From: Paraeggerthella hongkongensis
GTDB taxonomy: Bacteria; Actinomycetota; Coriobacteriia; Coriobacteriales; Eggerthellaceae
NCBI RefSeq assembly: GCF_003726035.1
Contig: NZ_QICD01000020.1
Coordinates: forward strand, 1-42,764
DNA length: 42,764 nucleotides
Direction: 5' to 3'
Under the pieces are notes generated by a model. That model ran no database searches and was not told where the DNA came from. It was given only the letters and a program-made list of their open reading frames with translations. Of the stretch, positions 1 through 8,060 are shown piece after piece; the stretch's first letter is position 1; each line of letters starts with the position of its first letter. The position numbers and the translations under genes were made by a program.

Positions 1-226
1 CCCGAGATCAAAGCAAAACCCCTGATCGTGAGATCAGGCAACAGACTCAAAACACTTCAAAACGTCCGGCTAACTGCACAAACGCCTATTTAAACAAGGG
101 TGTTCGGCTGACTTCGCAATTCAACCTCAACCCCTTATAACCTTTTTCATACAGAATCACTCGCGTGTTCTGCGCAATGTTTTCTTAGGTAAACTATGTC
201 GCTTTCGTTTTGCTCGTTCACAAACT
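1..226. other. Gene-free leftmost stretch
   Basis: No convincing reading frame is seen. A 7-bp hairpin (CCTGATC-GTGA-GATCAGG) lies at 21-38. On the minus strand it is followed by GGTTTTG, so it could be a weak terminator for minus-strand transcription. The stretch is AT-richer than the rest of the window and probably belongs to the upstream region of the small gene that starts at 286. Confidence 0.4.
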
Positions 227-267
227 TCGTCCTTATATGATACCTTGTTGGCATCATATAAGGACGA
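227..267. promoter_or_regulatory. 15-bp inverted repeat upstream of the small Lys/Cys-rich gene
   Basis: Perfect 15-nt arms at 227-241 and 253-267 surround an 11-nt loop. The left arm contains TTATAT/TATGAT, which would fit a -10 box about 17 nt after TTGCTC (212-217). The palindrome would therefore overlap the core promoter, or form a hairpin at the 5' end of the mRNA just before the Shine-Dalgarno sequence of the gene at 286. An operator and a 5' mRNA stem are both possible; the sequence alone does not decide. Confidence 0.5.
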
Positions 268-285
268 GGACGAGCAGGAAGCGCC

Positions 286-507
286 ATGGGAAAGAAACGC
301 GATCAGGAGAAGAAAGCCGCCAAGAAGAAAAAGTCCGCGAAGGCCGTCGAGAAAAGCAAGAAGGCTTCCGCGAAAAAGAGCGGAAGCCCGATTGAGGGGC
401 GGACATGCCCCTGCTGCAAAAAGTCGTGCCCGCTCACAAAGCCGAAATGCGGAAAAGGCAAGGCGCTCAGAAAGAAGCTGCTGCAAGCCTTCGAGAGCGC
501 AGCCTGA
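286..507 (+). CDS. Small Lys-rich, Cys-cluster protein (hypothetical)
   Basis: A 73-residue protein of unknown function. Residues 1-33 are almost all Lys, Ala and Ser and strongly basic. Residues 41-55 hold five Cys (C41, C43, C44, C48, C55), which look like a small zinc-binding or metal-binding knuckle. The C-terminus is a short basic helix. An AGGAAG Shine-Dalgarno element sits 5-6 nt before the ATG. The basic tail plus Cys cluster would suit a nucleic-acid-associated protein, but this is inference. It is monocistronic, preceded by the 227-267 palindrome and followed by a GC hairpin at 520-539. The frame is taken as real because of its start signal, skewed composition and clean Cys spacing; I do not recognise a family. 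Confidence 0.6.
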   Translation: MGKKRDQEKKAAKKKKSAKAVEKSKKASAKKSGSPIEGRTCPCCKKSCPLTKPKCGKGKALRKKLLQAFESAA

Positions 508-519
508 AGCGCATGAAAA

Positions 520-539
520 GGGCGGGCCGTTACCCGCCC
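520..539 (+). terminator. GC hairpin after the small gene
   Basis: GGGCGGG (520-526) pairs with CCCGCCC (533-539) around a 6-nt loop, 13 bases after the stop codon of the gene ending at 507. No T-tract follows, so it may be a U-less or Rho-assisted terminator, or simply a 3' stabiliser. Confidence 0.4.
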
Positions 540-540
540 G

Positions 541-624
541 AATGAGACGAAGGGACGGGGTCAATGACTCATTTTCGGCCGTAGGCCAGAAAATGAGTCA
601 TTGACCCCGTCCCTTCGTCTCATT
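541..624. repeat. 84-bp near-perfect palindromic element
   Basis: Two 40-nt arms, 541-580 and 584-624, are reverse complements except for one extra A at 588, with a 3-nt centre. The element lies between convergent genes (the small gene ending at 507 and rsmA ending at 636) and could serve as a bidirectional terminator. Its length, near-perfect symmetry and GACGGGGTCAATGACTCA core look like a REP-type dispersed palindrome of the kind mobilised by Y1/REP-associated tyrosine transposases; that affiliation is inference. Confidence 0.75.
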
Positions 625-635
625 CCCGCTTGTCG

Positions 636-1529
636 CTACACGACTCGCCGCAAAGCGGCTCCCAGCTTGATGAACTCCTGCAGATCGAGGGTTTCCCCGC
701 GGCGCCTGGGATCGATGCCGGCACGATCAAGCAGCTCGGGCAGACGTTCGATCGCGCGCGCGCCCTCGACACCGCGCCCGCCGAAATACGTCTTGCACGA
801 ATTCGCTATGGTTTTGCGGCGCGTGGCGAACGATGCGTCCGCCATCACGGCAGCAGCCTTGAGGGCAGCGGCGTCAAGCGGAACGCCGGCCTCGTCGAAC
901 ACGGGACGGCGATCGAGCCGCAGGACCGCGCTCTCCACGCGCGGAGGCGGGAAGAAATTGCCCGGCCCCACCGCAAAACGACCCGCCGGCTCCGCGTACA
1001 GGCGCAGCTTAACGGTGTACGCGCCGTACGTTTTGGTGCCGGGCTGCGCCGCCATGCGATCGGCAACTTCCTTCTGCACCATAACGGTGGCGCTCTCCAA
1101 CGACGGAAAGCGCTCGAAATAGTCAAGCACCACGGTGGCGGCAACCGCATACGGAAGGTTCGCAACCAGCTTGGTCGGGGAAAACGGCACGTCCTCGGTG
1201 CGCAGATCGAGCGCATCCTTGCTGATCAGCGTAAAGCGATCCGCCCAGGGCGCAAGCGTTTCCGCCAGCACGGCAGGCAAATCCGCATCGCGTTCAACCG
1301 ACGCAACGCGCCCCGCATGCTTCAGCAAAGCGATGGTAAGCGTCCCGATTCCGGGCCCCACCTCCAGCACGTCGTCGCTTTCGGACACCTGGGACAGCGC
1401 GACGATCTTTTGCAGGATAACATCGTTGATCAGGAAGTTCTGGCCGAGCGAGTACTTGGTCGTCAAGCCATGCGCTTCCAGAACCGCACGCGTTTCAGCA
1501 ACGCTCGCCAAAGGCGAGAGCTTGGTCAT
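636..1529 (-). CDS. rsmA: 16S rRNA (adenine1518-N6/adenine1519-N6)-dimethyltransferase RsmA/KsgA
   Basis: 297 residues, the normal length for RsmA. It dimethylates two adjacent adenines in helix 45 of 16S rRNA using SAM, a late step of small-subunit maturation in the cytoplasm. Visible motifs are the N-terminal GQNFLIN signature (about residue 29), the SAM-binding motif VLEVGPGIGTLT (about residue 54), a conserved acidic residue after strand 2 (VERD) and the catalytic NLPY motif (about residue 124), followed by FFPPPRVESAV typical of the C-terminal part. The ATG overlaps the stop of the upstream flavoprotein gene by 4 bp (ATGA), which fixes the start and suggests translational coupling. It is the last gene of a metG-tatD-flavoprotein-rsmA operon. 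Confidence 0.97.
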   Translation of the reverse strand: MTKLSPLASVAETRAVLEAHGLTTKYSLGQNFLINDVILQKIVALSQVSESDDVLEVGPGIGTLTIALLKHAGRVASVERDADLPAVLAETLAPWADRFTLISKDALDLRTEDVPFSPTKLVANLPYAVAATVVLDYFERFPSLESATVMVQKEVADRMAAQPGTKTYGAYTVKLRLYAEPAGRFAVGPGNFFPPPRVESAVLRLDRRPVFDEAGVPLDAAALKAAAVMADASFATRRKTIANSCKTYFGGRGVEGARAIERLPELLDRAGIDPRRRGETLDLQEFIKLGAALRRVV

Positions 1530-2179
1530 AGCGAATCTCCTGTCACAGTTTCGGCGCGCGGCTCAACCGCACGCGGATGAATGCCGTCGGGGCTCGAGCA
1601 TGTGTAAGCCGAGGCGGGATGCACGCGCCCGCCCGTCAAAACGTCTGTGCCTTCGGGCACGCTGCCATCAGGCGGAATGAGGCCCACCCAATCGTGTACC
1701 GCATCAAGTCGAAGCCCCGCCACGGCCAAGGCCGATCGCACGGTACCCACAAGCGGACCGAATCCGTGGGGGTCGCCGCCCTCCCCCACCACGTGCAAGT
1801 CGACGGGGCGCTTTCGCCCTTGGCGGCGATCCGTCCAAAAGTAAGGTTGCAGCCGATCGAGAAACGCCTTGAACTGCGCGGGAGCCCCGGCAAAGTACAC
1901 CGGCGTCACCACGGTGAGCTGATCGCACTCGTTGAGCAACCGACGAACGCGCACCATATCGTCGGCAATGATGCAGTACAGCTCGTCGCGCCCGGGCACG
2001 TTGCGTCGGCACACATCGCATCCCGTGCACGGCGCGATATGCACGTCGGACAGCATGACCACGTCAACACGATCGTCGGGGCACGCATCCTCGTACGCCC
2101 ATCGGATCGCCTCGCACAAGGCCGCGCTGCGACCTCGCGCACGGGAAGATCCGCATATGATCAGGCGATTCACGCTCAT
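1526..2179 (-). CDS. NAD(P)H-dependent FMN reductase-like flavoprotein
   Basis: 217 residues with a flavodoxin-like fold. The N-terminus has the beta-strand and phosphate-binding loop LIICGSSRARGRS that holds FMN in the NADPH-dependent FMN reductase / iron-sulfur flavoprotein superfamily. CTGCDVCR (about residues 51-58) is the Cys pair often found in this group, and TPVYFAGAPAQFKAFLDRL is the conserved FMN-contacting segment. The frame extends upstream, but ATG 2179 overlaps the tatD stop by one base (TGATG), so that start is chosen. Substrate unknown. It lies inside the metG-tatD-rsmA operon, which says little about its role. Confidence 0.85.
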   Translation of the reverse strand: MSVNRLIICGSSRARGRSAALCEAIRWAYEDACPDDRVDVVMLSDVHIAPCTGCDVCRRNVPGRDELYCIIADDMVRVRRLLNECDQLTVVTPVYFAGAPAQFKAFLDRLQPYFWTDRRQGRKRPVDLHVVGEGGDPHGFGPLVGTVRSALAVAGLRLDAVHDWVGLIPPDGSVPEGTDVLTGGRVHPASAYTCSSPDGIHPRAVEPRAETVTGDSL

Positions 2180-3198
2180 CACAACCCTTCGTGCGGCAAG
2201 GCGGCCCCCGCGGAACCGGCTGCTCGAGCTTCGGACGCCGCCTTCTGCCATGCCGTTGCAGGACGATCAAGCAGATCGCGCGCGTTCTCCATCATCTGGC
2301 GCAAAAGCTCCGCGCGCTCCTCCCCTGGAGCGCAGGCGCGCGCTTCCGCCATGCGCGCGGCCGTGAAGATGACGTGCTCGGGACCGCAGGTCATGCCGCG
2401 CATGGGTTCAGGCGTCATATACGGAGCATCCGTTTCGGTAACCAGGCGGTCAACGGGAACCCGCGATGCCGCGTCGCGCACGTCGTCGGCGTTCTTGAAC
2501 GTGAGCGGCCCGCCAAAGGCCACGTAGCACCCCTCTTCGACCCACGGCTCCAGCACGTCCCAGCCCAAATTGAAGCAATGGAGCAACGTCCCCGCCTCAG
2601 GGAACCCCTCCTCGCGCATCAGGGCAAGCGCCTCGTCGTGCGCCTCGCGCACGTGCAGCACAACGGGAAGCCCCGCCTCCTTCGCCAGGCGAACCTGACG
2701 GCGAAACGCGCGGCGCTGATCTTCGCGCGGCGAGAAATCATAATGGAAGTCCAACCCGATCTCGCCGACGGCGCACACGCGAGGGTCGGCCAGGCGCGCG
2801 CGCAAATCGGCCTCCAGCCCGTCGTCAAAGTACTTGGCATTGTGAGGATGGCACCCTGTCGCAATGCGAATCCGCGGCACGCGCGGAAACGGATCGCTTC
2901 AAGTCCATCCCGTGAAACGTTTCGCAGCGGCAGCCGCTTCGAAACGCCACGAATTCAAACGATCGAAGGTAGTCGACCCATCCTCGAACGCATCCACGAT
3001 CGTGCAGAGAAAACCCACCTTGTGAGCAGCGCAGCGCGCAATGGCAAGCGAAGGATCGGGCAGCAGCTGCAAATGAACATGCGTATCGGCCGCTTCGGAC
3101 TCCAATTGCGGCGCCTCGACCACGCGGTATTTGCCATGCTTGCGCTTCTGGCGAAACAACGGGTCGTCGAAGACGGGTTCTTGCTGTGCGTCGGCCAT
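2179..3198 (-). pseudogene. tatD: TatD family metal-dependent hydrolase, interrupted by an in-frame TGA
   Basis: The two halves of a TatD-type TIM-barrel deoxyribonuclease lie in the same frame, separated only by a TGA codon at 2901-2899. The upstream half (from ATG 3198; GTG 3204 is possible) carries the first metal-binding motif DTHVHL. The downstream half carries GCHPHN, the glutamate motif VGEIGLDFHYDF, the histidine motifs LPVVLHVREA and LLHCF, and the final catalytic TETDAP. No indel is present, so one substitution would restore a protein of about 339 residues. The downstream half could restart at GTG 2880 but would lack DTHVHL. A nonsense mutation or sequencing error is most likely. 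A hairpin directly after the TGA keeps selenocysteine recoding formally open. The gene sits between metG and the flavoprotein gene, whose start overlaps its stop. Confidence 0.8.
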
Positions 3199-3264
3199 GG
3201 TCACGTCCTTCCTTTTCGCAGGCTGCCCGATGATCCCGCCGGCCCTTCGACCGGCGGGACGAAG

Positions 3265-4845
3265 CTATTCCACGCTCAGATCGATGGCATCCATGTCCAG
3301 ACGAGGGAACAGCGGGTCGCCGATCTCAACTTCGTTGCCAGCGGGAAGCTGGCCCCATGCCGTGGCGGCCTCGATATCGGTCACGGCCGTGACGTCGCCC
3401 AAGCTCAAACGACGGAACACCTCGGCCGACGTGTTCGGCATGAACGGCGCCATGTACAAGGCGATGATGCGGATAGCCTCCAAAGCGTTGTAGATAACGG
3501 CTTTCAGCTGGTCAGCCGTTTCTTCGGACTTCGCCAAATTCCACGGCGCGGACTCCTCCACGTACAGGTTCACGCGACCGGCAAGCTTCTGCACGGCAGC
3601 CGCCGCGCCGGTGAAGTCCACCTGGGACATGCACGCATCGTATTCGGCGTACAGCTCGTCGGAAATCTCGCGCAGCGGGTTTTCCGCAGCGAACGCCGGC
3701 GCCTCGGGCACCTTCGAATCGAAGTACTTCTTCGTCATGTTGAACACGCGGCTGCACAAGTTGCCCCACGTGTTCGCCAAGTCGGCGTTGTACACCTGCA
3801 CCATGCGCTCCATGGAAATGGAACCGTCGCTGCCGAACTGCACGTCGCTCATGAAGTAGTAGCGATACGCGTCCACGCCGAACACCTTTACCAGATCGGC
3901 CGGCTTGAGGGCGTTGCCGCGAGACTTCGACATCTTCTCGCCCTTGGTCAGCAGGAAACCGTGCCCGAACACGGTATGCGCGATGGGCAACCCCGCCGCC
4001 ATGAGCATGGCGGGCCAGATCACGCAATGGAATCGCGTGATGTCCTTGCCCACGAAATGGTACTGCATGGGCCAGCGCTGCTCGAACTCGCCCGGACGCT
4101 CGTCGTCGGCGTATCCGATGCCCGTGAGGTACGCGATCAGCGCGTCCGCCCACACGTAAGCCACATGGCTCTCGTCGAACGGCAGCGGCACGCCCCAGTC
4201 GAAGGTGGAGCGGCTGATGGAAAGGTCCTTCAGGCCGCCGGCTACAAACGAAACGATCTCATTCCTGCGCGTTTCGGGACGAATGAAGTCCGGGTGCTCC
4301 TCGTAGAACTTGAGCAGCGGCTCCTGGAACTCGGACAGCTTGAAGAACCAGTTCTCCTCGCCGCCCGCCTTCTGCACGGGACGCTTGCAATCGGGGCAGA
4401 CGAACGCGCCTTCCTCGTTCTTCTCAAGATCGCTCTCGGCATAGTACGTTTCCTCGTGCACGCAGTACCAGCCTTCGTAGCTTCCCTTGTAGCACCAACC
4501 CTTGTCGAAAAGATCCTGCCAGAACTTCTTGACCGAACGCGCATGACGAGGCTCGGTGGTGCGCACGAAATCGGTGTACGTGATGCCCAGCATATCCCAA
4601 GCGTCGCGAAACGCCGGCTCCATGGAGTCGCACCAATCCTGCGGGGTCATGCCCTTGGCCGCCGCCGTGTCGGCCACCTTCTGGCCGTGCTCGTCCATGC
4701 CCGTCACGAACGCCACGTCATAGCCGTTCATGCGCTGATAGCGCGCGACGGTATCCGGCGCGATGGTGGCGTAGGCCGTGCCCAAATGAGGGGCCGCGTT
4801 TACGTAATAGATCGGAGTGGTGAACGAGTAGGTTCCCTTTGACAT
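3265..4845 (-). CDS. metG: Methionyl-tRNA synthetase
   Basis: 526 residues; a class I aminoacyl-tRNA synthetase that charges tRNA-Met. It shows the HIGH-like motif PHLGTAYA (about residues 18-25), the zinc-knuckle/connective region CPDCKRP (about residue 147), the VWADALIAYLTGIGY methionine-pocket region and the KMSKS loop as EKMSKSRGN (about residue 300), then an alpha-helical anticodon-binding domain. No C-terminal tRNA-binding EMAP domain is present, as in short MetG types. The frame runs 43 codons further upstream, but ATG 4845 has an AAAGGAAG Shine-Dalgarno element at good spacing and begins the conserved N-terminus, so it is chosen. First gene of the operon leading to rsmA. The metQ leader elsewhere in this window would sense the product of this enzyme, Met-tRNA. 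Confidence 0.97.
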   Translation of the reverse strand: MSKGTYSFTTPIYYVNAAPHLGTAYATIAPDTVARYQRMNGYDVAFVTGMDEHGQKVADTAAAKGMTPQDWCDSMEPAFRDAWDMLGITYTDFVRTTEPRHARSVKKFWQDLFDKGWCYKGSYEGWYCVHEETYYAESDLEKNEEGAFVCPDCKRPVQKAGGEENWFFKLSEFQEPLLKFYEEHPDFIRPETRRNEIVSFVAGGLKDLSISRSTFDWGVPLPFDESHVAYVWADALIAYLTGIGYADDERPGEFEQRWPMQYHFVGKDITRFHCVIWPAMLMAAGLPIAHTVFGHGFLLTKGEKMSKSRGNALKPADLVKVFGVDAYRYYFMSDVQFGSDGSISMERMVQVYNADLANTWGNLCSRVFNMTKKYFDSKVPEAPAFAAENPLREISDELYAEYDACMSQVDFTGAAAAVQKLAGRVNLYVEESAPWNLAKSEETADQLKAVIYNALEAIRIIALYMAPFMPNTSAEVFRRLSLGDVTAVTDIEAATAWGQLPAGNEVEIGDPLFPRLDMDAIDLSVE

Positions 4846-5700
4846 GGTGCTTCCTTTGTTCTCGGGGCCGCGCGGCGCATGATGCCTCGTCAGCCGGATG
4901 GTCGGCGCGCTCCGCGGATGGTGCGGGCGCCTGCATGCACTGTTCGCGCGGACAAAGTCGCAGCGCAACAGCAACTGGTTATTCTAACACGGGCGTTTGC
5001 CGCTGCCGCAAAGCACGCCGAAAACGCACGGCGCGGAAATCCTGCGCGAACACGGGCGCAGGCGCGCACGCAACGCACCGATATCGTGCGGCGCGGTCAA
5101 CCCGTTGCCGTAGCGAACACGGGCGCAGGCGCGCACGCAACGCGCCAACGAACCCGGCTCCGCGCGCCAAGCCGCCACCGACGCCCCGCAGACCAACCAG
5201 CACCTGGATCGCCGGTCCGGCCGAGCACGACCCAGCCGGACCGGTGCCAACGCGAAGGCGGTCCCCGACCGATCGATTCTTGCAGCAATGTTGCGCACGG
5301 TTCAGCGCCCCCGAACGCCACACCTTCTTGAACTGGGACGATAGAATGGGATTTTCAAGAGAAGACTGACGAAGGGGATCTGCGGAGTGGAAAACGCAAC
5401 ATTGGAGGCAAAATCGAGCAAAAAACACCATGCGCGCCGCCGAACCGCCTTCGGCATCCTGCCAATCGACCGGCGCTTGGGGAGACGACCCGGCCCGATG
5501 CACGGCGAAGGCGGTTCGGCATAGAGAGCCGACTCCGCAAGCGCAAGCCGGCGCAAAGACGGCCAAGCACGCCGAAAACGCACGGCACGGCGCTTTTTGC
5601 GCAAACGCCTTCAAACCGATCCCGCAAAAGCGTACGCTGGAAACGTCGCTTCGCGCTTTTTCGACGAAGCGCGGCAAACCCACCCCGAAGGAGGCGTCTC
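4846..5700. other. 855-bp gene-free region with short direct repeats
   Basis: No frame here looks coding. It holds a perfect 31-bp direct repeat at 5046-5076 and 5113-5143, a 22-bp direct repeat at 5011-5032 and 5564-5585, and a 10-bp hairpin at 5211-5245. A possible minus-strand promoter for metG (TAGAAT at 4986-4981 with TTGCGG at 5011-5006, spacing 19) is weak. A GTG frame at 5387-5524 with an AAGGGG upstream encodes 45 residues, but it cannot be supported beyond that. The region looks like eroded repeat DNA. Confidence 0.5.
5046..5143. repeat. 31-bp perfect direct repeat pair
   Basis: The 31-nt unit starting GCGAACACGGGCGCAGG occurs at 5046-5076 and again, identically, at 5113-5143, with start points 67 bp apart. 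Only two copies are present and the intervening sequence is not itself repeated, so this is not a CRISPR or a longer tandem array. Origin unknown. Confidence 0.7.
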
Positions 5701-6528
5701 ATGGCAAGGCAGGCATACGAAGGTCGTTTCGACGGAAAAGTCATGATCATAACCGGAGCCGCACGCGGCATCGGACGAGCCACCGCGCTGCGCGCCGCCG
5801 CCGAAGGGGCGAAACTGGTGCTGGTCGATCGCCTTGAAGACGAGGGCGCGAAAACGCTTGCCGAGGTTCGCTCCGTAGCCCCGGACGCGCTGTTTCTGCC
5901 CCTCGACCTCTCCATAGAAGAGAACGCCCGGGCCATGGTCGCGCGAACAGTCGAAGCGTTCGGACGTCTGGACATCGCCGTGAACAACGCCGGCGTCATG
6001 GGCCAGCCCGACAACGTGCACGAGCTGACCAAGGAACAGATGGACTACACCATGGCGAACAACCTGTACACGGTGTTCTTCTGCGCAAAGCACGAGCTTC
6101 GGCAGTTCATCGCGCAGGGCGACGGCGGATCCATCGTCAACGTCGCCTCCATAGCCGGCATGACCGGCCTGCCGGGCAACCCCGCCTACGTCGCGTCGAA
6201 GCACGCGGTCAACGGATTGACCAAGAACCTGGCGCTGGACTATGCGCACTATGGCGTTCGCGTGAATTCGGTGAACCCGGCCGGCACGGCGACGCCCATG
6301 GTGGACGAGGCGTACGCATATGTGATGGAGAAGCAGAAAGCGGCCGTGGCAGCCGGCGCGGATCCGGCCGAGGCAGCATCGATGGCCGGACAGAAAACCG
6401 AGTCCATGCTCAAACGCGAAGCGACGGCCGAAGAGCAGGCGGCGTCGATCCTGTTTTTGGCCTCGGACGACGCATCGCACATGACGGGCGAGATAGTCGC
6501 CACCGACGGCGGTTGGACGTCGTTTTAA
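5701..6528 (+). CDS. SDR family NAD(P)-dependent oxidoreductase
   Basis: 275 residues, a classical short-chain dehydrogenase/reductase. The cofactor loop TGAARGIG is at about residues 18-25, NNAG at about 95-98, the catalytic Ser in IVNVASIAG (about 146) and the catalytic pair YVASK at about 160-164, followed by the VNSVNPAG substrate loop. An acidic Asp at the end of strand 2 (LVLVDR) favours NAD(H) over NADP(H). The SD GAAGGAGG lies 8 nt before the ATG. The C-terminus GEIVATDGGWTSF is typical of the family. Gut Coriobacteriia use such enzymes as hydroxysteroid dehydrogenases, but nothing in the sequence proves a steroid substrate. It stands alone, ended by the hairpin at 6588-6619. Confidence 0.93.
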   Translation: MARQAYEGRFDGKVMIITGAARGIGRATALRAAAEGAKLVLVDRLEDEGAKTLAEVRSVAPDALFLPLDLSIEENARAMVARTVEAFGRLDIAVNNAGVMGQPDNVHELTKEQMDYTMANNLYTVFFCAKHELRQFIAQGDGGSIVNVASIAGMTGLPGNPAYVASKHAVNGLTKNLALDYAHYGVRVNSVNPAGTATPMVDEAYAYVMEKQKAAVAAGADPAEAASMAGQKTESMLKREATAEEQAASILFLASDDASHMTGEIVATDGGWTSF

Positions 6529-6587
6529 GCAGCGGTCGGCCACCGCGATCAGAAACCTTAAGAAACGCTAACAAAGTGCTTAAGAAT

Positions 6588-6619
6588 GGTCCTCTTTGCG
6601 TGAAGACGCGAAGAGGACC
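6588..6619 (+). terminator. 14-bp hairpin between SDR gene and lipase gene
   Basis: Arms 6588-6601 and 6606-6619 pair over 14 bp with one G-T wobble and a GAAG loop. No T-tract follows. It is probably the end of the SDR transcript. A TATACT box at 6632-6637 just downstream is a plausible -10 for the lipase operon, without a clear -35. Confidence 0.55.
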
Positions 6620-6680
6620 CCGCGCCATCCGTATACTGGACCTCGCATCTCAAACGACCCTCGTGCCAAGGAGGAGGCCC

Positions 6681-8060
6681 ATGCGCGCCGCGCCCGCACG
6701 TCGCATCGCATCCACCCTTGCGGCCATCTTCGTCAGTCTTATGCTCTTGGGAATGTTCCTCATCCCCCTTCGCTATCTGGGCGCCACCATGGGCATTGTG
6801 CCCACGGCACGCGTGACCGCCGAAGCGGCGGCGCCTGCACCAACCCCCTCGGCGACAGGCAGCACCATCATGGCCGAATACTGCAGCGAGGCCGTAACGA
6901 CAAGCAATCCATCGAACCTTGCGGGGCGGACGTCAACGAACTTGGTTTTCAACGATTCCTGGTTGCTTCAAGATGCCAATTCCTATCATCACGATCTAGC
7001 CACGGCTTGCGCAGTGCTCGCAGCGGTGTGCAATTCGGAATCGCAATACTACAGCAATGTCGAAGGAGCGGTCCCCTACGCCGAGCAATCGCTTTGGGCC
7101 CTGGGCTTCGCCGACGTGCGCACGGAATCCTACGCGCTGCGCAGCAACATCCTTGACGAGCTGGGAGCGCTTTTCATAGGATCCCACGACGTTGCCGCCT
7201 ACACCTTCGCCAGCAAAACCATTCCCGACCCGCGAGGAGGAACGCCCCTCACGCTGGTGTTCGTGGGCGTGCGCGGAAGCTACGGCATCGAATGGATCAG
7301 CAACTTCAACCTGCACGATGCACAGGGAGACAGCGACGACCACCACGGGTTCGGAAAAGCCGAAACCGAAGTGGAGCGCGCGCTCGCCCGCTACGCGCAT
7401 GAAATAGGAGCAAGCCCGGAACGCACCCGCATTCTGATCACCGGCCACAGTCGCGGAGGGGCCATCGCGAACCTGCTGGCCGCAAGGCTGAACAACCTTG
7501 GCGAAACATCGAACAAGATTGCTCCCGCTTCGGGCATCTATGCCTACACGTTCGCAACTCCCGGGTGCACGCGCGAGCCCGACCGGCAAAGCCCCGCGTA
7601 CCACAACATATTCAACATCGTGAACGAATCCGACATCGTACCGAAAATCCCGCTTTCAACCTGGGGGTACGGGCGATACGGAACAACCGTTGCGCTGCCA
7701 AGCGTTTCCAGCGACCAGTTCTCGACGCTGTTCGACCGCATGCGAGAGGCGTTCCAGCGCAATACGGGAATCGCCCCGACCTACGACAAGGCGGGACTGG
7801 CGTCGATCGATACATTCGAGAACAACATGGACGAAGTGCTGACCTCGATCGGAAGCTCGGTCAACCCCGCACGCATCGTCGCAGCAGCCGGATCGCTGCT
7901 GGGAGTGGACTTCGGCGCAGCCCTGGCCTCGCATTTTCCCGACACGTACATCGCCTGGATGCAGAGCACCGACGACAAAAGCCTTTCGTTCGATGGACCT
8001 GTCGAGCAGGCGGCAACCTCGAACGCAAAAGAGAGAGCCTCTGATATCATGGAATCATGA
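6681..8060 (+). CDS. Secreted lipase-like alpha/beta hydrolase
   Basis: 459 residues from ATG 6681, chosen for its GGAGGAGG Shine-Dalgarno element and because a positively charged N-terminus plus hydrophobic segment (about residues 10-35) follows it. That segment reads as a signal peptide or membrane anchor. The catalytic core shows the nucleophile elbow ITGHSRGGAIA with Ser near residue 257 and a later NIVNESDIVPKIP segment carrying a likely catalytic Asp, as in class 3 lipases and DUF2974/Mbeg1-like proteins; a catalytic His is not certain by eye. Expected to act outside the membrane on a lipid or ester. Its stop overlaps the start of another alpha/beta hydrolase by 4 bp (ATGA), so the two are co-translated. 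Confidence 0.85.
   Translation: MRAAPARRIASTLAAIFVSLMLLGMFLIPLRYLGATMGIVPTARVTAEAAAPAPTPSATGSTIMAEYCSEAVTTSNPSNLAGRTSTNLVFNDSWLLQDANSYHHDLATACAVLAAVCNSESQYYSNVEGAVPYAEQSLWALGFADVRTESYALRSNILDELGALFIGSHDVAAYTFASKTIPDPRGGTPLTLVFVGVRGSYGIEWISNFNLHDAQGDSDDHHGFGKAETEVERALARYAHEIGASPERTRILITGHSRGGAIANLLAARLNNLGETSNKIAPASGIYAYTFATPGCTREPDRQSPAYHNIFNIVNESDIVPKIPLSTWGYGRYGTTVALPSVSSDQFSTLFDRMREAFQRNTGIAPTYDKAGLASIDTFENNMDEVLTSIGSSVNPARIVAAAGSLLGVDFGAALASHFPDTYIAWMQSTDDKSLSFDGPVEQAATSNAKERASDIMES

Noticed and set aside
2191-4842. 883-codon open frame on the plus strand
   Set aside because: Antisense to metG and tatD, rich in Arg, His and Val, with no domain signature or Shine-Dalgarno sequence.
5046-5143. 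CRISPR-like direct repeat
   Set aside because: Only two 31-bp copies, no further spacing periodicity and no cas genes.
5387-5524. GTG frame of 45 codons with AAGGGG upstream
   Set aside because: It is short, Arg-rich and lies in repeat-derived DNA. Nothing beyond a fair ribosome site supports it.
4979-5683. 234-codon minus-strand frame in the repeat region
   Set aside because: Its only internal similarity comes from the short DNA repeats. Composition is unlike a protein and there is no start signal.
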